Below are positions 25,792 to 33,636 of a stretch of DNA of 44,984 nucleotides, piece by piece. Under the pieces are notes generated by a model that was not told the DNA's origin, did not search any database, and saw nothing but the letters and a program-made list of their open reading frames with translations. The stretch's first letter is position 1. Every line of letters begins with the position of its first letter. Made by a program: the position numbers and the translations under genes. Origin of the DNA: a virus; IMG/VR virus record IMGVR_UViG_3300021963_006641, positions 1-44,984 of that record; one strand, given 5' to 3'.

Positions 25792-25826
25792 ATTATCATC
25801 ATTTTTAACAATAATATGATTATTGG
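25781..25826 (-). promoter_or_regulatory. Perfect 16-bp inverted repeat sequestering a start codon
   Basis: On the minus strand CCAATAATCATATTAT (25826-25811) and its exact reverse complement (25796-25781) flank a 14-nt loop. The ATG of the HAD-like gene (25791-25789) lies in the second arm. The loop starts a tiny frame (ATG ATG ATA ATA TGA) whose stop overlaps that start as ATGA. No T-run follows, so it is not a typical terminator for phoH. Confidence 0.75.
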
Positions 25827-25838
25827 CGTAAAAGTAAA

Positions 25839-26585
25839 TTATTGATTCTTACTTTCCCTAAAAATTTGCTCTATTTTTTTGATTAATGGGTTTCTGACAA
25901 CATCATCCTCACCAAGAACAACTGTGCCAACCTCATCAAAATCTTTAAATTTATCAATAATGAAGTTAAGTGAACTCTCATTCTTTTTCTTCATATCAAT
26001 TTGATTTTCATCACCAAGGAAAATCATTTTTGAATTTTCACCTAGTCTGGTCATAATTGTTCTAATGTTGTCAATCGATATATTTTGAGCTTCATCGATA
26101 ATTGTAATTGAGTTGTCAATATTAATACCCCTCATATATGCAATAGGCATTTCCTCAATCATGTTGTTTGCCCTTAATAACTCAACATTGTATTTACCAA
26201 TAACTTTTTCAAAATTATGCATAAAAGAATACATAAAAGGTTCCATTTTTTCTTTCATAGTCCCTTTTAAAAATCCGATTTCCTCATCTTTTAATGTGGT
26301 AACGGATTTAACTATAACTATTTTTCTATACCTTGGGTCTTTCTTTAGTAGTTCTAAAGCAACAGCACAAGATAAAAACGTTTTGCCCGTACCTGGTAAA
26401 CCAGAACAAATTACAATCTCTTTGTTTTTGATCTCGGTAACTAGATGTTTTTGGTTTTGGGTTTTATATTTGATGTCAACCTTTATTTTATCTAAGATGT
26501 TACCGCCATGTGATGCGTTTATTGCATTAAATACCTCTTGTTCTTCTTCAGCGGTTAATTTTTTTCTTCTTCTTTGGTTAGCCAT
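25839..26585 (-). CDS. phoH: PhoH-like ATPase
   Basis: The 248-residue protein is a PhoH-type P-loop ATPase: Walker A GLPGTGKT (62-69), Walker B SITIIDEAQN (about 152-161), sensor segment TRLGENSKMIFLGDENQID, and the family's conserved VKSVTTLKDEEIGFLKG (about 94-110), IAYMRG and VVRNPLI parts. PhoH proteins are ATPases common in phages and linked to phosphate stress and RNA metabolism, though their exact job is not settled. An N-terminal helical extension (1-45) precedes the ATPase core. The start lies 31 nt inside the upstream HAD gene, so the two are translationally linked. Confidence 0.93.
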   Translation of the reverse strand: MANQRRRKKLTAEEEQEVFNAINASHGGNILDKIKVDIKYKTQNQKHLVTEIKNKEIVICSGLPGTGKTFLSCAVALELLKKDPRYRKIVIVKSVTTLKDEEIGFLKGTMKEKMEPFMYSFMHNFEKVIGKYNVELLRANNMIEEMPIAYMRGINIDNSITIIDEAQNISIDNIRTIMTRLGENSKMIFLGDENQIDMKKKNESSLNFIIDKFKDFDEVGTVVLGEDDVVRNPLIKKIEQIFRESKNQ

Positions 26586-26881
26586 TCGGTAAGGTTTTCT
26601 GTTATTTCGTTTATTGTTTTATCATCTATAAATATGTCGTAAGGTGGCTTACCGACCATAAAATTATGATATTTCACACCCCATTCATCTAATTGTTTTT
26701 TTGTTAGATCGTAGTAATTGATACCAGATACTGAACCTCTTGCTGTCCAATAAGTTATGGTGTGGCCTTTATCGTATAAACCATTAATTATAGAGATTTT
26801 TTTAAACACTGGTTCGGCATTTTCATAATCCATACCAACTGTTTTTGTTATTGTGTTGTCAACATCAACGTATATATTCAT
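26555..26881 (-). CDS. Small HAD-family phosphatase
   Basis: The 108-residue protein has HAD motif I (YVDVDNTIT, D6 and D8), motif II (YWTARGS) and motif III/IV (KPPYDIFIDDK). It is a single minimal HAD domain without a cap, as in capsule-biosynthesis phosphatases of the polynucleotide-kinase-phosphatase-like group. It would dephosphorylate a small substrate, possibly a sugar phosphate made for this island. Its last 31 nt overlap phoH in another frame. It is 4 nt downstream of the methyltransferase gene. Confidence 0.85.
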   Translation of the reverse strand: MNIYVDVDNTITKTVGMDYENAEPVFKKISIINGLYDKGHTITYWTARGSVSGINYYDLTKKQLDEWGVKYHNFMVGKPPYDIFIDDKTINEITENLTEWLTKEEEKN

Positions 26882-26885
26882 ATAA

Positions 26886-27503
26886 CTATATTTTATTGAG
26901 AAATAGGAATTCGTAGTTTGATTTATTTGTAATCTTTTTTGATTTAACTAATTCATAATTTGTTAAGTAAGTTAAAATATATTCAGAATTAGTTTGACAC
27001 GCTAATCTAACATCTTCAGTTGTTTCGTATGACCCACTGAATATTGTTTTTTCGTTATAGCGTATTTGTAACATCACTTCATTTATATTTGATTGATTTA
27101 AATTATCTAAAAAATCAATTAAATACTCCTCATTTGGAAAATGCTGTATTACAGCTTGGCAAATAAACATATCCGCATTATGTTTACCAAAATTAGTTGT
27201 GTTGCTTACAGTATATAATTCAACTGGCAAACCAGTCAAATTATTTTTTGCTGCGTTTATTTGTCTTTTAGATATATCAAAACCAATATATTTTTTTATG
27301 TTTTTGTTTTTTATAAGATATAAACCCAAATAACCGCCACCGATACCATAATCAATTACAGTTTTATCTTTAAATTCATAGTGATTTATAAAATGCTTTT
27401 CCCAACTATCAGTTAAAGATTTAATATCCTTTAAGTAATCAGAAATTTCGATGTGAGAAAATACTGGTTCGCAGTTATCCCAAAAATTAGTTAAATTATC
27501 CAT
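26886..27503 (-). CDS. SAM-dependent methyltransferase (class I)
   Basis: The 205-residue protein has the SAM-binding motif I VIDYGIGGGYLGLYL (about 49-63), motif II YIGFDISKRQI, and ADMFICQAVIQHFPNEEYLIDFL, which is typical of class I small-molecule methyltransferases. It may methylate a sugar or lipid-linked intermediate in the glycosylation island. Separated by 1 nt from the FkbM-type gene. A TATTTATA octamer lies 10 nt before the start, but it is inside the end of the upstream coding sequence and may be chance. Confidence 0.85.
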   Translation of the reverse strand: MDNLTNFWDNCEPVFSHIEISDYLKDIKSLTDSWEKHFINHYEFKDKTVIDYGIGGGYLGLYLIKNKNIKKYIGFDISKRQINAAKNNLTGLPVELYTVSNTTNFGKHNADMFICQAVIQHFPNEEYLIDFLDNLNQSNINEVMLQIRYNEKTIFSGSYETTEDVRLACQTNSEYILTYLTNYELVKSKKITNKSNYEFLFLNKI

Positions 27504-27504
27504 A

Positions 27505-28149
27505 TTATTTTCTTATAAATAGTGTGTCCATATAATCAGTACCATACCGCCCACTCCATTTTTTTGCGGAATGTAACCTATAACCCAAGTTTTTTAATTT
27601 ATTCACGTATAGCCTCGACTTATTCTTTAATTCTGGGTCTATAAAATCATGAAACTCAACTGAGATTTGAGTTATCTTATTACAAATATCATTATTTAAA
27701 GAATCAATCAAATCATATTCAGCCCCCTCAATATCAATCTTAAGATAATCAATTTGATCTAAGTTATAATTTTTAATTAAATCCTCGATTGTGATTGTTT
27801 TAACTAAATAACTATTTGGATTTTCCAACCCCCATTTAAAATATTGATTTTCATGTCCAAGTATATTTCCAGCTTCATGGTTATCAACCTCAGTAAATAC
27901 TATATCTTGGTCACTATTCTTATATACGGCTTTATTAACCCAAATTAAATTAGTGTCATTATATTTTATTTTTAAATCATCATATAAAATTTTATTTGGT
28001 TCAACACCAATGTAAGATTTAATTGATGTGGCGCCAAAATGATCTAAACATTCAGCATAGAATCTACCATCGTTAGCACCTAGGTCAACAATGACAACAT
28101 CATTAATCTTATCAATATAAAAAGTATGATCTAATAAAGTTTTTATCAT
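27505..28149 (-). CDS. FkbM-family methyltransferase
   Basis: The 214-residue protein has motif I VVIVDLGANDGRFYAECL (18-35), the FkbM-type EPNKILYDDL, the long hydrophilic loop with NHEAGNIL, then TITIEDLIKNYNLDQIDYLKIDIEGAEYDLIDSL (from about 135), which is diagnostic of FkbM enzymes. These methylate sugar or polyketide hydroxyls and are frequent in glycan-decoration clusters. Its start overlaps the NeuB gene stop (ATGA), tying it to the sialic-acid-like genes. Confidence 0.88.
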   Translation of the reverse strand: MIKTLLDHTFYIDKINDVVIVDLGANDGRFYAECLDHFGATSIKSYIGVEPNKILYDDLKIKYNDTNLIWVNKAVYKNSDQDIVFTEVDNHEAGNILGHENQYFKWGLENPNSYLVKTITIEDLIKNYNLDQIDYLKIDIEGAEYDLIDSLNNDICNKITQISVEFHDFIDPELKNKSRLYVNKLKNLGYRLHSAKKWSGRYGTDYMDTLFIRK

Positions 28150-28982
28150 TTTCTAAGTGATTTTTGTTTGGTTAATTCACCACCAAAAACTTCTCTAGCT
28201 TTAGTTGGGATACTTAGAGATGCTTCTATATCACGGATACCTTTAACCAATTTAAATAACCCAGATGGCTCAATTGAAGCTGAATGATCCGAACCCCACA
28301 TATTTCTATCCAAAGTAATATGTCGCTCAATCCAAGTTACACCCATTGGAATTGTTGCAAATGTAGTGACCAAACCATATTCGTGACCACTATAACCAAT
28401 TTCTTTTTCTGGATACCAATTTTTAAGCCAATGGATATAATTTAAATTTAACTCCTCAACGGGACATGGATATGTTGAGTTGGTATGCATAATGACATTT
28501 GGGTCGCAACTTGAGGTGCAGAGTCTAACTTCACCCTCAGTGCTCATGCCAGTCGATATCATTAAATAATCTGATTTATCTTTTGCATACTGACATAATT
28601 CTAGATCTGTGATTAAAGCTGACGGTATTTTCATAACAACACCCAGATCAGTTTTATATTTTGTCATAAAATCAACAGACGATTTATCCCAAACTGATGC
28701 AAACCAATTAATACCGATTTCCTTACAGAATCTATCAATTTCATCATATTCTTTTTCACCAAACTCAGTTCTCCATTTATATTCTAAATAGGTCATTTCA
28801 CCCCATGGTGTTTGTCTAATTTTATTTTTTTGATCCTCTGGTACGCAAATATCTGGATTTCTTTTTTGAAATTTAACATAATCACAACCAGCGGCTTTTG
28901 CAACAAGAATCAAATCTTTTGCAATTTTTAAATCACCGTTGTGGTTAATACCAATTTCAGCGATAATTTTTACATTATTCAT
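28146..28982 (-). CDS. neuB: Nonulosonic (sialic-type) acid synthase, NeuB family, lacking the SAF domain
   Basis: The 278-residue protein condenses phosphoenolpyruvate with an amino-hexose such as ManNAc, as NeuB, LegI and PseI do. Signature residues are IAEIGINHNGD (7-17), YVKFQKR (35-41), MKIPSALITDLEL, MISTGMST, HTNSTYPCPVEELNL, IGYSGHE, and WIERHITLDRNMWGSDHSASIEP near the end. Typical NeuB proteins are about 340-350 residues with a C-terminal antifreeze-like (SAF) domain; this one stops at the linker, so only the TIM barrel is present. The start overlaps the GT8 fusion gene's stop. Which nonulosonic acid is made cannot be determined. Confidence 0.9.
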   Translation of the reverse strand: MNNVKIIAEIGINHNGDLKIAKDLILVAKAAGCDYVKFQKRNPDICVPEDQKNKIRQTPWGEMTYLEYKWRTEFGEKEYDEIDRFCKEIGINWFASVWDKSSVDFMTKYKTDLGVVMKIPSALITDLELCQYAKDKSDYLMISTGMSTEGEVRLCTSSCDPNVIMHTNSTYPCPVEELNLNYIHWLKNWYPEKEIGYSGHEYGLVTTFATIPMGVTWIERHITLDRNMWGSDHSASIEPSGLFKLVKGIRDIEASLSIPTKAREVFGGELTKQKSLRK

Positions 28983-30810
28983 AATATTTAGATTTTATTT
29001 TTGTTATTATTTTACCTGTGCTATTTTTATCTTTAATTAAATCAAATATATCTTGAATAATATCAGATTCATATATATTGATTTTAACACCGTTAATTAT
29101 CATTTTATTTAAAGCAAATATAATTAAATTTAAATCAAATTCAATCGTATGTGGTTTTAATTCATCAGTATATGGGTTTATTAATTTAGATGACCCGTGT
29201 TGTTTATATGAACCATCTGAATTTTTTTTCGTATATAAGTTATAACCTATAATATTTATCGAATTAATATCTTGTAAACTAAAAAATAATAACATACTAA
29301 CACCAGAAGTTGGTAGTGGTAGCTTTTTATTTTTTTTTCGTCTTTCATTTATTGACTTATATTGTGCTGACCTAAACATCATAATGTTAAAAGGATCAAC
29401 ATTTTTTATTTTCTTTTTGATTAGACCGTTGAATTTATTTTCCACATTTGTGGTCATTAGCCATTGTTTTTTCGGTTCAAAATTAGAATCTATTATAGAT
29501 TCCAGTAAGGTATTTTCTGGGGTTGAGCAATAATAATAGTCAATTTTAACAATATTATCGTATTTAAACCCCCAATTTGTTGTTACAATATTTGTATCAT
29601 TTATACGATCAGCTAATCTACTTAAATTATTATTATCAATACCCGAAGATATCAATGTTACGTCACTAATTTTATTAGAAAAGTTTTCATATCTTTCTCT
29701 ATAAGATGACCAGATCCCCTCAATAAATTTATAGTTTTTTTCGAATTCCTTTGTTTTTTCATCCCACGGTTTTTGACCAACATAATGTATAACTTTAATG
29801 TCTTTAATCGCTTTATTGAGATCATCAATATGGTCATCATCAAAACATCTTTTTAATAGATTATAGTCGGATGATAAAAATAAAACATCAAAATTTTTAA
29901 AATATGTATTCATTAATGTCTGATCCAAAAATTTCGGTTCAGATATTTTAGGGAATAGTTCTATCATATTTTTTACGTGATCATCTGATCTCATAAATTT
30001 ACCACTTAAAGATAAAAAACCTCCGTTTAATAAAATTGAGTCGTCATTTTTTGCCTTTATGGTTGTATCGGTAATATAATTTGAGGTATCTCTGGTTGCT
30101 ACAATATCATTTTCAATCCTAAAAAGGTCAAATAAATCACCAATAACTAAAGTATCGGAATCCAAATAAACAACCCTATCATAATCAATTAAATTAAATG
30201 TTTCTATCGTTAAAACAGATGGGATGAACCTGTGAAATGTTTTACTGACTTTTGATTTAAATAATTCAATAAGGTTAAAATAACCCTCTGTTTTTATTTT
30301 TTTGAATACAATCTTCCTGTATAACAACTTCAACTTTTCAATATTCTCATCAGATAAGTGTGATAAATCGTCATTGTGAAGGATAATTAGATCACCATCA
30401 AACCATTTATTGTTTTCTAAAAAAGAATTTAAAAAAACATAAAAATATTCCGAAAACCTATCGTCCAGTATCGAAACTAAAGCGTACTTATTTGGTAATT
30501 TTTTATTTATTTTTATGATGCTATTACTGACAACATCGTTTTGGTTTTTTTCAAAAAGTAACTCTTTAACTGTGTTTTGAATGGTTTCTTTATGGGTATT
30601 ATTTTTTGAGATTAAAACTGGGTTTTCTTTTTTAAAAGATTCTATCTTTTTACTTTTTTTATCATTTAAACCAACTTTAATAGATCTTTTACTTGGAATA
30701 AATTTTTCATCTCCAATTAATAACTCATCAACTTTTTTGTTAACCAGTACTGGAGCCTCCACAATTTTTTTTTGTATCGCCTTACTTTTATTTTTTATAA
30801 AAACACCCAT
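28975..30810 (-). CDS. Fusion of GT8 glycosyltransferase and a sialyltransferase-like domain
   Basis: The 611-residue protein has a Lys-rich N-terminal linker (1-105). Its GT8 domain (about 107-375) has the metal-binding LDSDT (216-220), LLNGGFLSLSG and IHYVGQKPW (341-349). The C-terminal domain (about 382-595) opens with a VTLISSG strand and holds PTSGVSMLLFFSLQDINSIN (from 500), then IIGYNLY. This is close to the TSGVYMxxxAIALGYKEIYLSGID pattern of GT42-type sialyltransferases such as Cst-II. GT8 enzymes usually add glucose or galactose, so one protein may add a hexose and cap it with a nonulosonic acid. Flanked by NeuA and NeuB genes with overlapping ends, which strongly supports a joint pathway. 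Confidence 0.78.
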   Translation of the reverse strand: MGVFIKNKSKAIQKKIVEAPVLVNKKVDELLIGDEKFIPSKRSIKVGLNDKKSKKIESFKKENPVLISKNNTHKETIQNTVKELLFEKNQNDVVSNSIIKINKKLPNKYALVSILDDRFSEYFYVFLNSFLENNKWFDGDLIILHNDDLSHLSDENIEKLKLLYRKIVFKKIKTEGYFNLIELFKSKVSKTFHRFIPSVLTIETFNLIDYDRVVYLDSDTLVIGDLFDLFRIENDIVATRDTSNYITDTTIKAKNDDSILLNGGFLSLSGKFMRSDDHVKNMIELFPKISEPKFLDQTLMNTYFKNFDVLFLSSDYNLLKRCFDDDHIDDLNKAIKDIKVIHYVGQKPWDEKTKEFEKNYKFIEGIWSSYRERYENFSNKISDVTLISSGIDNNNLSRLADRINDTNIVTTNWGFKYDNIVKIDYYYCSTPENTLLESIIDSNFEPKKQWLMTTNVENKFNGLIKKKIKNVDPFNIMMFRSAQYKSINERRKKNKKLPLPTSGVSMLLFFSLQDINSINIIGYNLYTKKNSDGSYKQHGSSKLINPYTDELKPHTIEFDLNLIIFALNKMIINGVKINIYESDIIQDIFDLIKDKNSTGKIITKIKSKYYE

Positions 30811-31442
30811 TAGTCATTCAACTTATTTAAATCATCGATTGTGTCAACATCAATTACATCCTCAATATTATAAAATATCGTATTATCATTATAGAGATTA
30901 TTATTTAAATCTTCGAGTTCGTTAACGTTAAATATACATATAAAATGCGACAACTCAAATACTTTTGGATAATCTTGTCTTCTGTATAAATTATGCGGTG
31001 TTAATTGTTTACCCCGAATATTATCCACATCCAACAAATATAAATATGGGTGAGTACCTTTAATTTCTTTTTTACATAAAAGACTTTTAGCTAAATTATC
31101 ATTGTAAAAATTAAGCGCTTTATTAATATCCAACCAGGTTCTTTCTGGGTAAGTTAAATATAGCATTATAACCACATCAGGGTCGGTGATTAATTCTCGT
31201 TTCTTAAGATCTAACATTACATCTTTTGTGGATGTATCATCTAGAGCTAATTCTGGATCCCTATTAACACAATTAACACCATATTCTTTACCGATTTCTA
31301 ATAAAATCTCATCGTCTGTTGTTAAGATGGTATCTTTTAATATGTTTTTAGGGAGAATATCTAAGGTTCTAGATATTAATTTTCTATTTTTAAATGGTAA
31401 CCCCTTTGAATTTCGCCTAGCTGGGATGACGTATTTAATCAT
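30810..31442 (-). CDS. neuA: CMP-nonulosonate (sialic acid) cytidylyltransferase, NeuA-like
   Basis: The 210-residue protein begins YVIPARRNSKGLPFKN (3-19), the CMP-sialate synthetase signature of a Rossmann-type nucleotidyltransferase. Then come TILTTDDEILLEIGKEYGVNCVNRDPELALDDTSTKDV, YLTYPERTWLDINKAL and NLYRRQDYPKVFEL, as in NeuA and PseF enzymes. It would activate the NeuB product with CTP to CMP-nonulosonate for a transferase. Shorter than many NeuAs (about 220-230). The stop overlaps the fusion gene by 1 nt (TAATG) and the start overlaps the upstream Maf-like gene. Confidence 0.9.
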   Translation of the reverse strand: MIKYVIPARRNSKGLPFKNRKLISRTLDILPKNILKDTILTTDDEILLEIGKEYGVNCVNRDPELALDDTSTKDVMLDLKKRELITDPDVVIMLYLTYPERTWLDINKALNFYNDNLAKSLLCKKEIKGTHPYLYLLDVDNIRGKQLTPHNLYRRQDYPKVFELSHFICIFNVNELEDLNNNLYNDNTIFYNIEDVIDVDTIDDLNKLND

Positions 31443-32101
31443 TGGTAAATATGGTTTTCTAAATTTAACGAAACAAATGGGTTTAATGATAATACATTCG
31501 ATCCATAATGTTTTTTAATCCCATTTTTAACAATAATGGTTTGTGATTCAATAACCTTTAACCAATTTTTATACTGCTTCCAATCTTGCCACGGAGTGTC
31601 CTTGATACTGTTATAATAACCCTTAAAAGTCATTTCACCGTCAATGGTACCACAATCATGACCAACAAGAATAATATTTTTGGCTCCCATATATGCTGCT
31701 ATATGTATTGCTGATGTTATTGTTGAAAAACTGACGACAATTTTATCCGTACCGAATATCGATGTATCAATATTAGTATGTCCGTTATCCAAATGTTCAA
31801 AATAATATAAATTATCGTGCTCTATTTTATTGGTGTTTAATTTATTTTCACCAGAATTTAAATTACCACTATCGTATTCAGAAACAAATACAATTGATTC
31901 GCTATCTAGGCTATCTTTAATAAATTTAGTTTCTTTCCTAACAAGGTAATCACACCAAATTTTTTTATACGCTTGATTTACACCGATTAAAATTTTATCA
32001 TCGAAAAAAGTCTCATCTATGAAATCCAACGATTTACCAGAAGCTATAATGTATATATCCTCACCCTTATGGATATCCTTAAATTTTTTAATTGTTTCCA
32101 T
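31439..32101 (-). CDS. DUF115/Maf-like putative nonulosonate glycosyltransferase
   Basis: The 220-residue protein has a Rossmann-like start IYIIASGKSLDFID (15-28) and TITSAIHIAAYMGAKNIILVGHDCG. This arrangement is typical of the DUF115 family, which includes flagellin Maf proteins that attach pseudaminic or legionaminic acid and the 6-hydroxymethylpterin pyrophosphokinase MptE. Next to neuA and neuB a sugar-transfer role is favoured. It covers only the core domain of Maf. Stop overlaps neuA (ATGA) and start overlaps the upstream GT2-like gene. Confidence 0.65.
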   Translation of the reverse strand: METIKKFKDIHKGEDIYIIASGKSLDFIDETFFDDKILIGVNQAYKKIWCDYLVRKETKFIKDSLDSESIVFVSEYDSGNLNSGENKLNTNKIEHDNLYYFEHLDNGHTNIDTSIFGTDKIVVSFSTITSAIHIAAYMGAKNIILVGHDCGTIDGEMTFKGYYNSIKDTPWQDWKQYKNWLKVIESQTIIVKNGIKKHYGSNVLSLNPFVSLNLENHIYQ

Positions 32102-32771
32102 CTATCTTAATAGGTAACTCGTCTTTATATTTTTTTTCAAATAAAATTTTATTCTCTTCCCACATATCGTTTGTTTCCCCCACTGACATATGGGTTACCC
32201 TGATGTCTGTTATAACACCAATATCAACACCATCTAAATAATTTGGAAAGCAAAATGATAAATCATAAAAATGAAAACCTTTAAAATCCTCATCAAAATG
32301 ATGCTCTAATTTTTTTCTGTTAACAACAAAAAAAAGACCATCAAGTACAATCATATCTTTAACTTTATCACCCTGATCAGTGGAAAAATTACTAGTCCAT
32401 TTTTTAATGCCGTCAGTATGGTTTACAATACCGTGCATAGATTCTCTAATAGACCACCAAGTACCATTAATTAAATTATCTGTCCCAGCTAAACCAATAA
32501 CACCGTATCTTGGGTTTTTCTTAAAATGGTTTAATATTTTTTTACCCCAATCATTTGTTTCAAATATTAAATCGTCATGACAAAAAACAATTATATCATT
32601 TTTTGCGTCTTCTAAAACTTGATTGTAAAGTTCGGTCAATGATTGCTGACCTTGATTTTGGTAAGTTAATACCTCAATTTTATCCAAGCCACAGGTAGTT
32701 TTAACATGCGTCATGTAATTTGGGTCAATTTCCCTGGTTGAATATGCTATTGTTATGCTATTGTACATCAT
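32088..32771 (-). CDS. StrF-type GT2 glycosyltransferase
   Basis: The protein of about 227 residues starts at MYNSITIAYSTREIDPNY; an alternative start 7 codons upstream (32792) would overlap the next gene further. It has VLEDAKNDIIVFCHDDLIF (the DD donor site), VIGLAGTDNLINGTWWS, DGLFFVVNRKKLEHHFDEDF and HFYDLSFCF, the features of the GT2 subfamily with a StrF domain (Glyco_tranf_2_5). These transfer sugars in antibiotic or surface glycan pathways. It overlaps both neighbours, so it is part of the same tightly coupled operon. Specificity unknown. Confidence 0.82.
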   Translation of the reverse strand: MMYNSITIAYSTREIDPNYMTHVKTTCGLDKIEVLTYQNQGQQSLTELYNQVLEDAKNDIIVFCHDDLIFETNDWGKKILNHFKKNPRYGVIGLAGTDNLINGTWWSIRESMHGIVNHTDGIKKWTSNFSTDQGDKVKDMIVLDGLFFVVNRKKLEHHFDEDFKGFHFYDLSFCFPNYLDGVDIGVITDIRVTHMSVGETNDMWEENKILFEKKYKDELPIKIDGNN

Positions 32772-33051
32772 TTCTTTGTTTTCTATCTTCAATGAAAGCT
32801 AGAACTGGTAAATGTTCATTTTCAAAACGTATAAATCTAAATCTAGAGCCTATTTCATCTAGCTCACGCTCTAAAAATGTGATTGCTTTTAAATCATCTG
32901 TATTTGGCACATAAACTAAAGCATACACAACTTTATCACCAACCCCCATTCTTTTACCAGACCATACTGTTTTAAATTCAATACGATCTAAAACATCTTG
33001 AGTTATGTTAGGGTAATAATCACATTGGAATTTAAAATATTGTCTCATCAT
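32758..33051 (-). CDS. Hypothetical protein between dUTPase and glycosyltransferase genes
   Basis: The 97-residue basic protein begins MMRQYFKFQCDYYP and has YALVYVPNTDDLKAITFLERELDEIGSRFRFIRF. The pattern is alternating strand and helix, consistent with a small alpha/beta fold. Overlaps dUTPase by 4 nt (ATGA) and the downstream gene by about 14 nt. Not recognised; possibly an auxiliary nucleotide-metabolism protein by position. Confidence 0.65.
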   Translation of the reverse strand: MMRQYFKFQCDYYPNITQDVLDRIEFKTVWSGKRMGVGDKVVYALVYVPNTDDLKAITFLERELDEIGSRFRFIRFENEHLPVLAFIEDRKQRNDVQ

Positions 33052-33635
33052 ACTCCAGTAGAACCAAACCCACCAGCACCCCTATCAGACGTATCTAATG
33101 TATTGACTCTAGCGAACTTGGTTGTTTTTCTAGTTTGAACTGGTGATATAACGCCTTGCGCAATCCTATCACCGTTTTTTATTGTAAAAGGTTCTTCACC
33201 TGTGTTAAATAAAATAACCATAACCTCACCACGATAACCAGAATCTACCGTACCTGGTGTGTTTAAAACAGTTATCCCATTTTTTAAAGCCAATCCGCTT
33301 CTGGGTCTAACTTGTAATTCAAATCCAATTGGTATTTGGAAATGTAGTCCAGTTGGTACTAACACACGTTTAAGTGGCTCAACAACAATAGTCGCATCTT
33401 GTGGTAAATTAGCCATGAAATCAAAACCACTATCACCTTCTTTTTGGTAGGATGGGTCTGGATTATTTGAATTGTTTATGATTTTAATTTTTAATCTCAT
33501 GCTATTATCGGATGGATCGTATTCCCAATCCTCCATACCAACATGGTTAAAAATTTCGCTCATTTGGTTTTTTTCTTCATCAGATAAAAAATCACCAACG
33601 TTCATCTCATTTAATTTATTAAAATCAAAATTCAT
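33048..33635 (-). CDS. dut: dUTPase (trimeric) with N-terminal extension
   Basis: The 195-residue enzyme hydrolyses dUTP to dUMP and keeps uracil out of phage DNA. All five trimeric-dUTPase motifs are present: SGFDFMA (69-75), VRPRSGLALKNG (109-120), LNTPGTVDSGYRGEV (124-138), DRIAQGVI (156-163) and DRGAGGFGSTG (184-194), including D131 and Y134. About 45-55 extra residues at the N-terminus have a helical stretch (EEKNQMSEIFNHVGMEDW) with no known function. Standard dUTPases are about 145-150 residues. Confidence 0.95.
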   Translation of the reverse strand: MNFDFNKLNEMNVGDFLSDEEKNQMSEIFNHVGMEDWEYDPSDNSMRLKIKIINNSNNPDPSYQKEGDSGFDFMANLPQDATIVVEPLKRVLVPTGLHFQIPIGFELQVRPRSGLALKNGITVLNTPGTVDSGYRGEVMVILFNTGEEPFTIKNGDRIAQGVISPVQTRKTTKFARVNTLDTSDRGAGGFGSTGV

Positions 33636-33636
33636 A

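Noticed and set aside
27514-27521. TATTTATA octamer before the class I methyltransferase gene
   Set aside because: It lies within the last codons of the FkbM gene, at a 10-nt gap, and encodes Phe-Ile; chance is likely.
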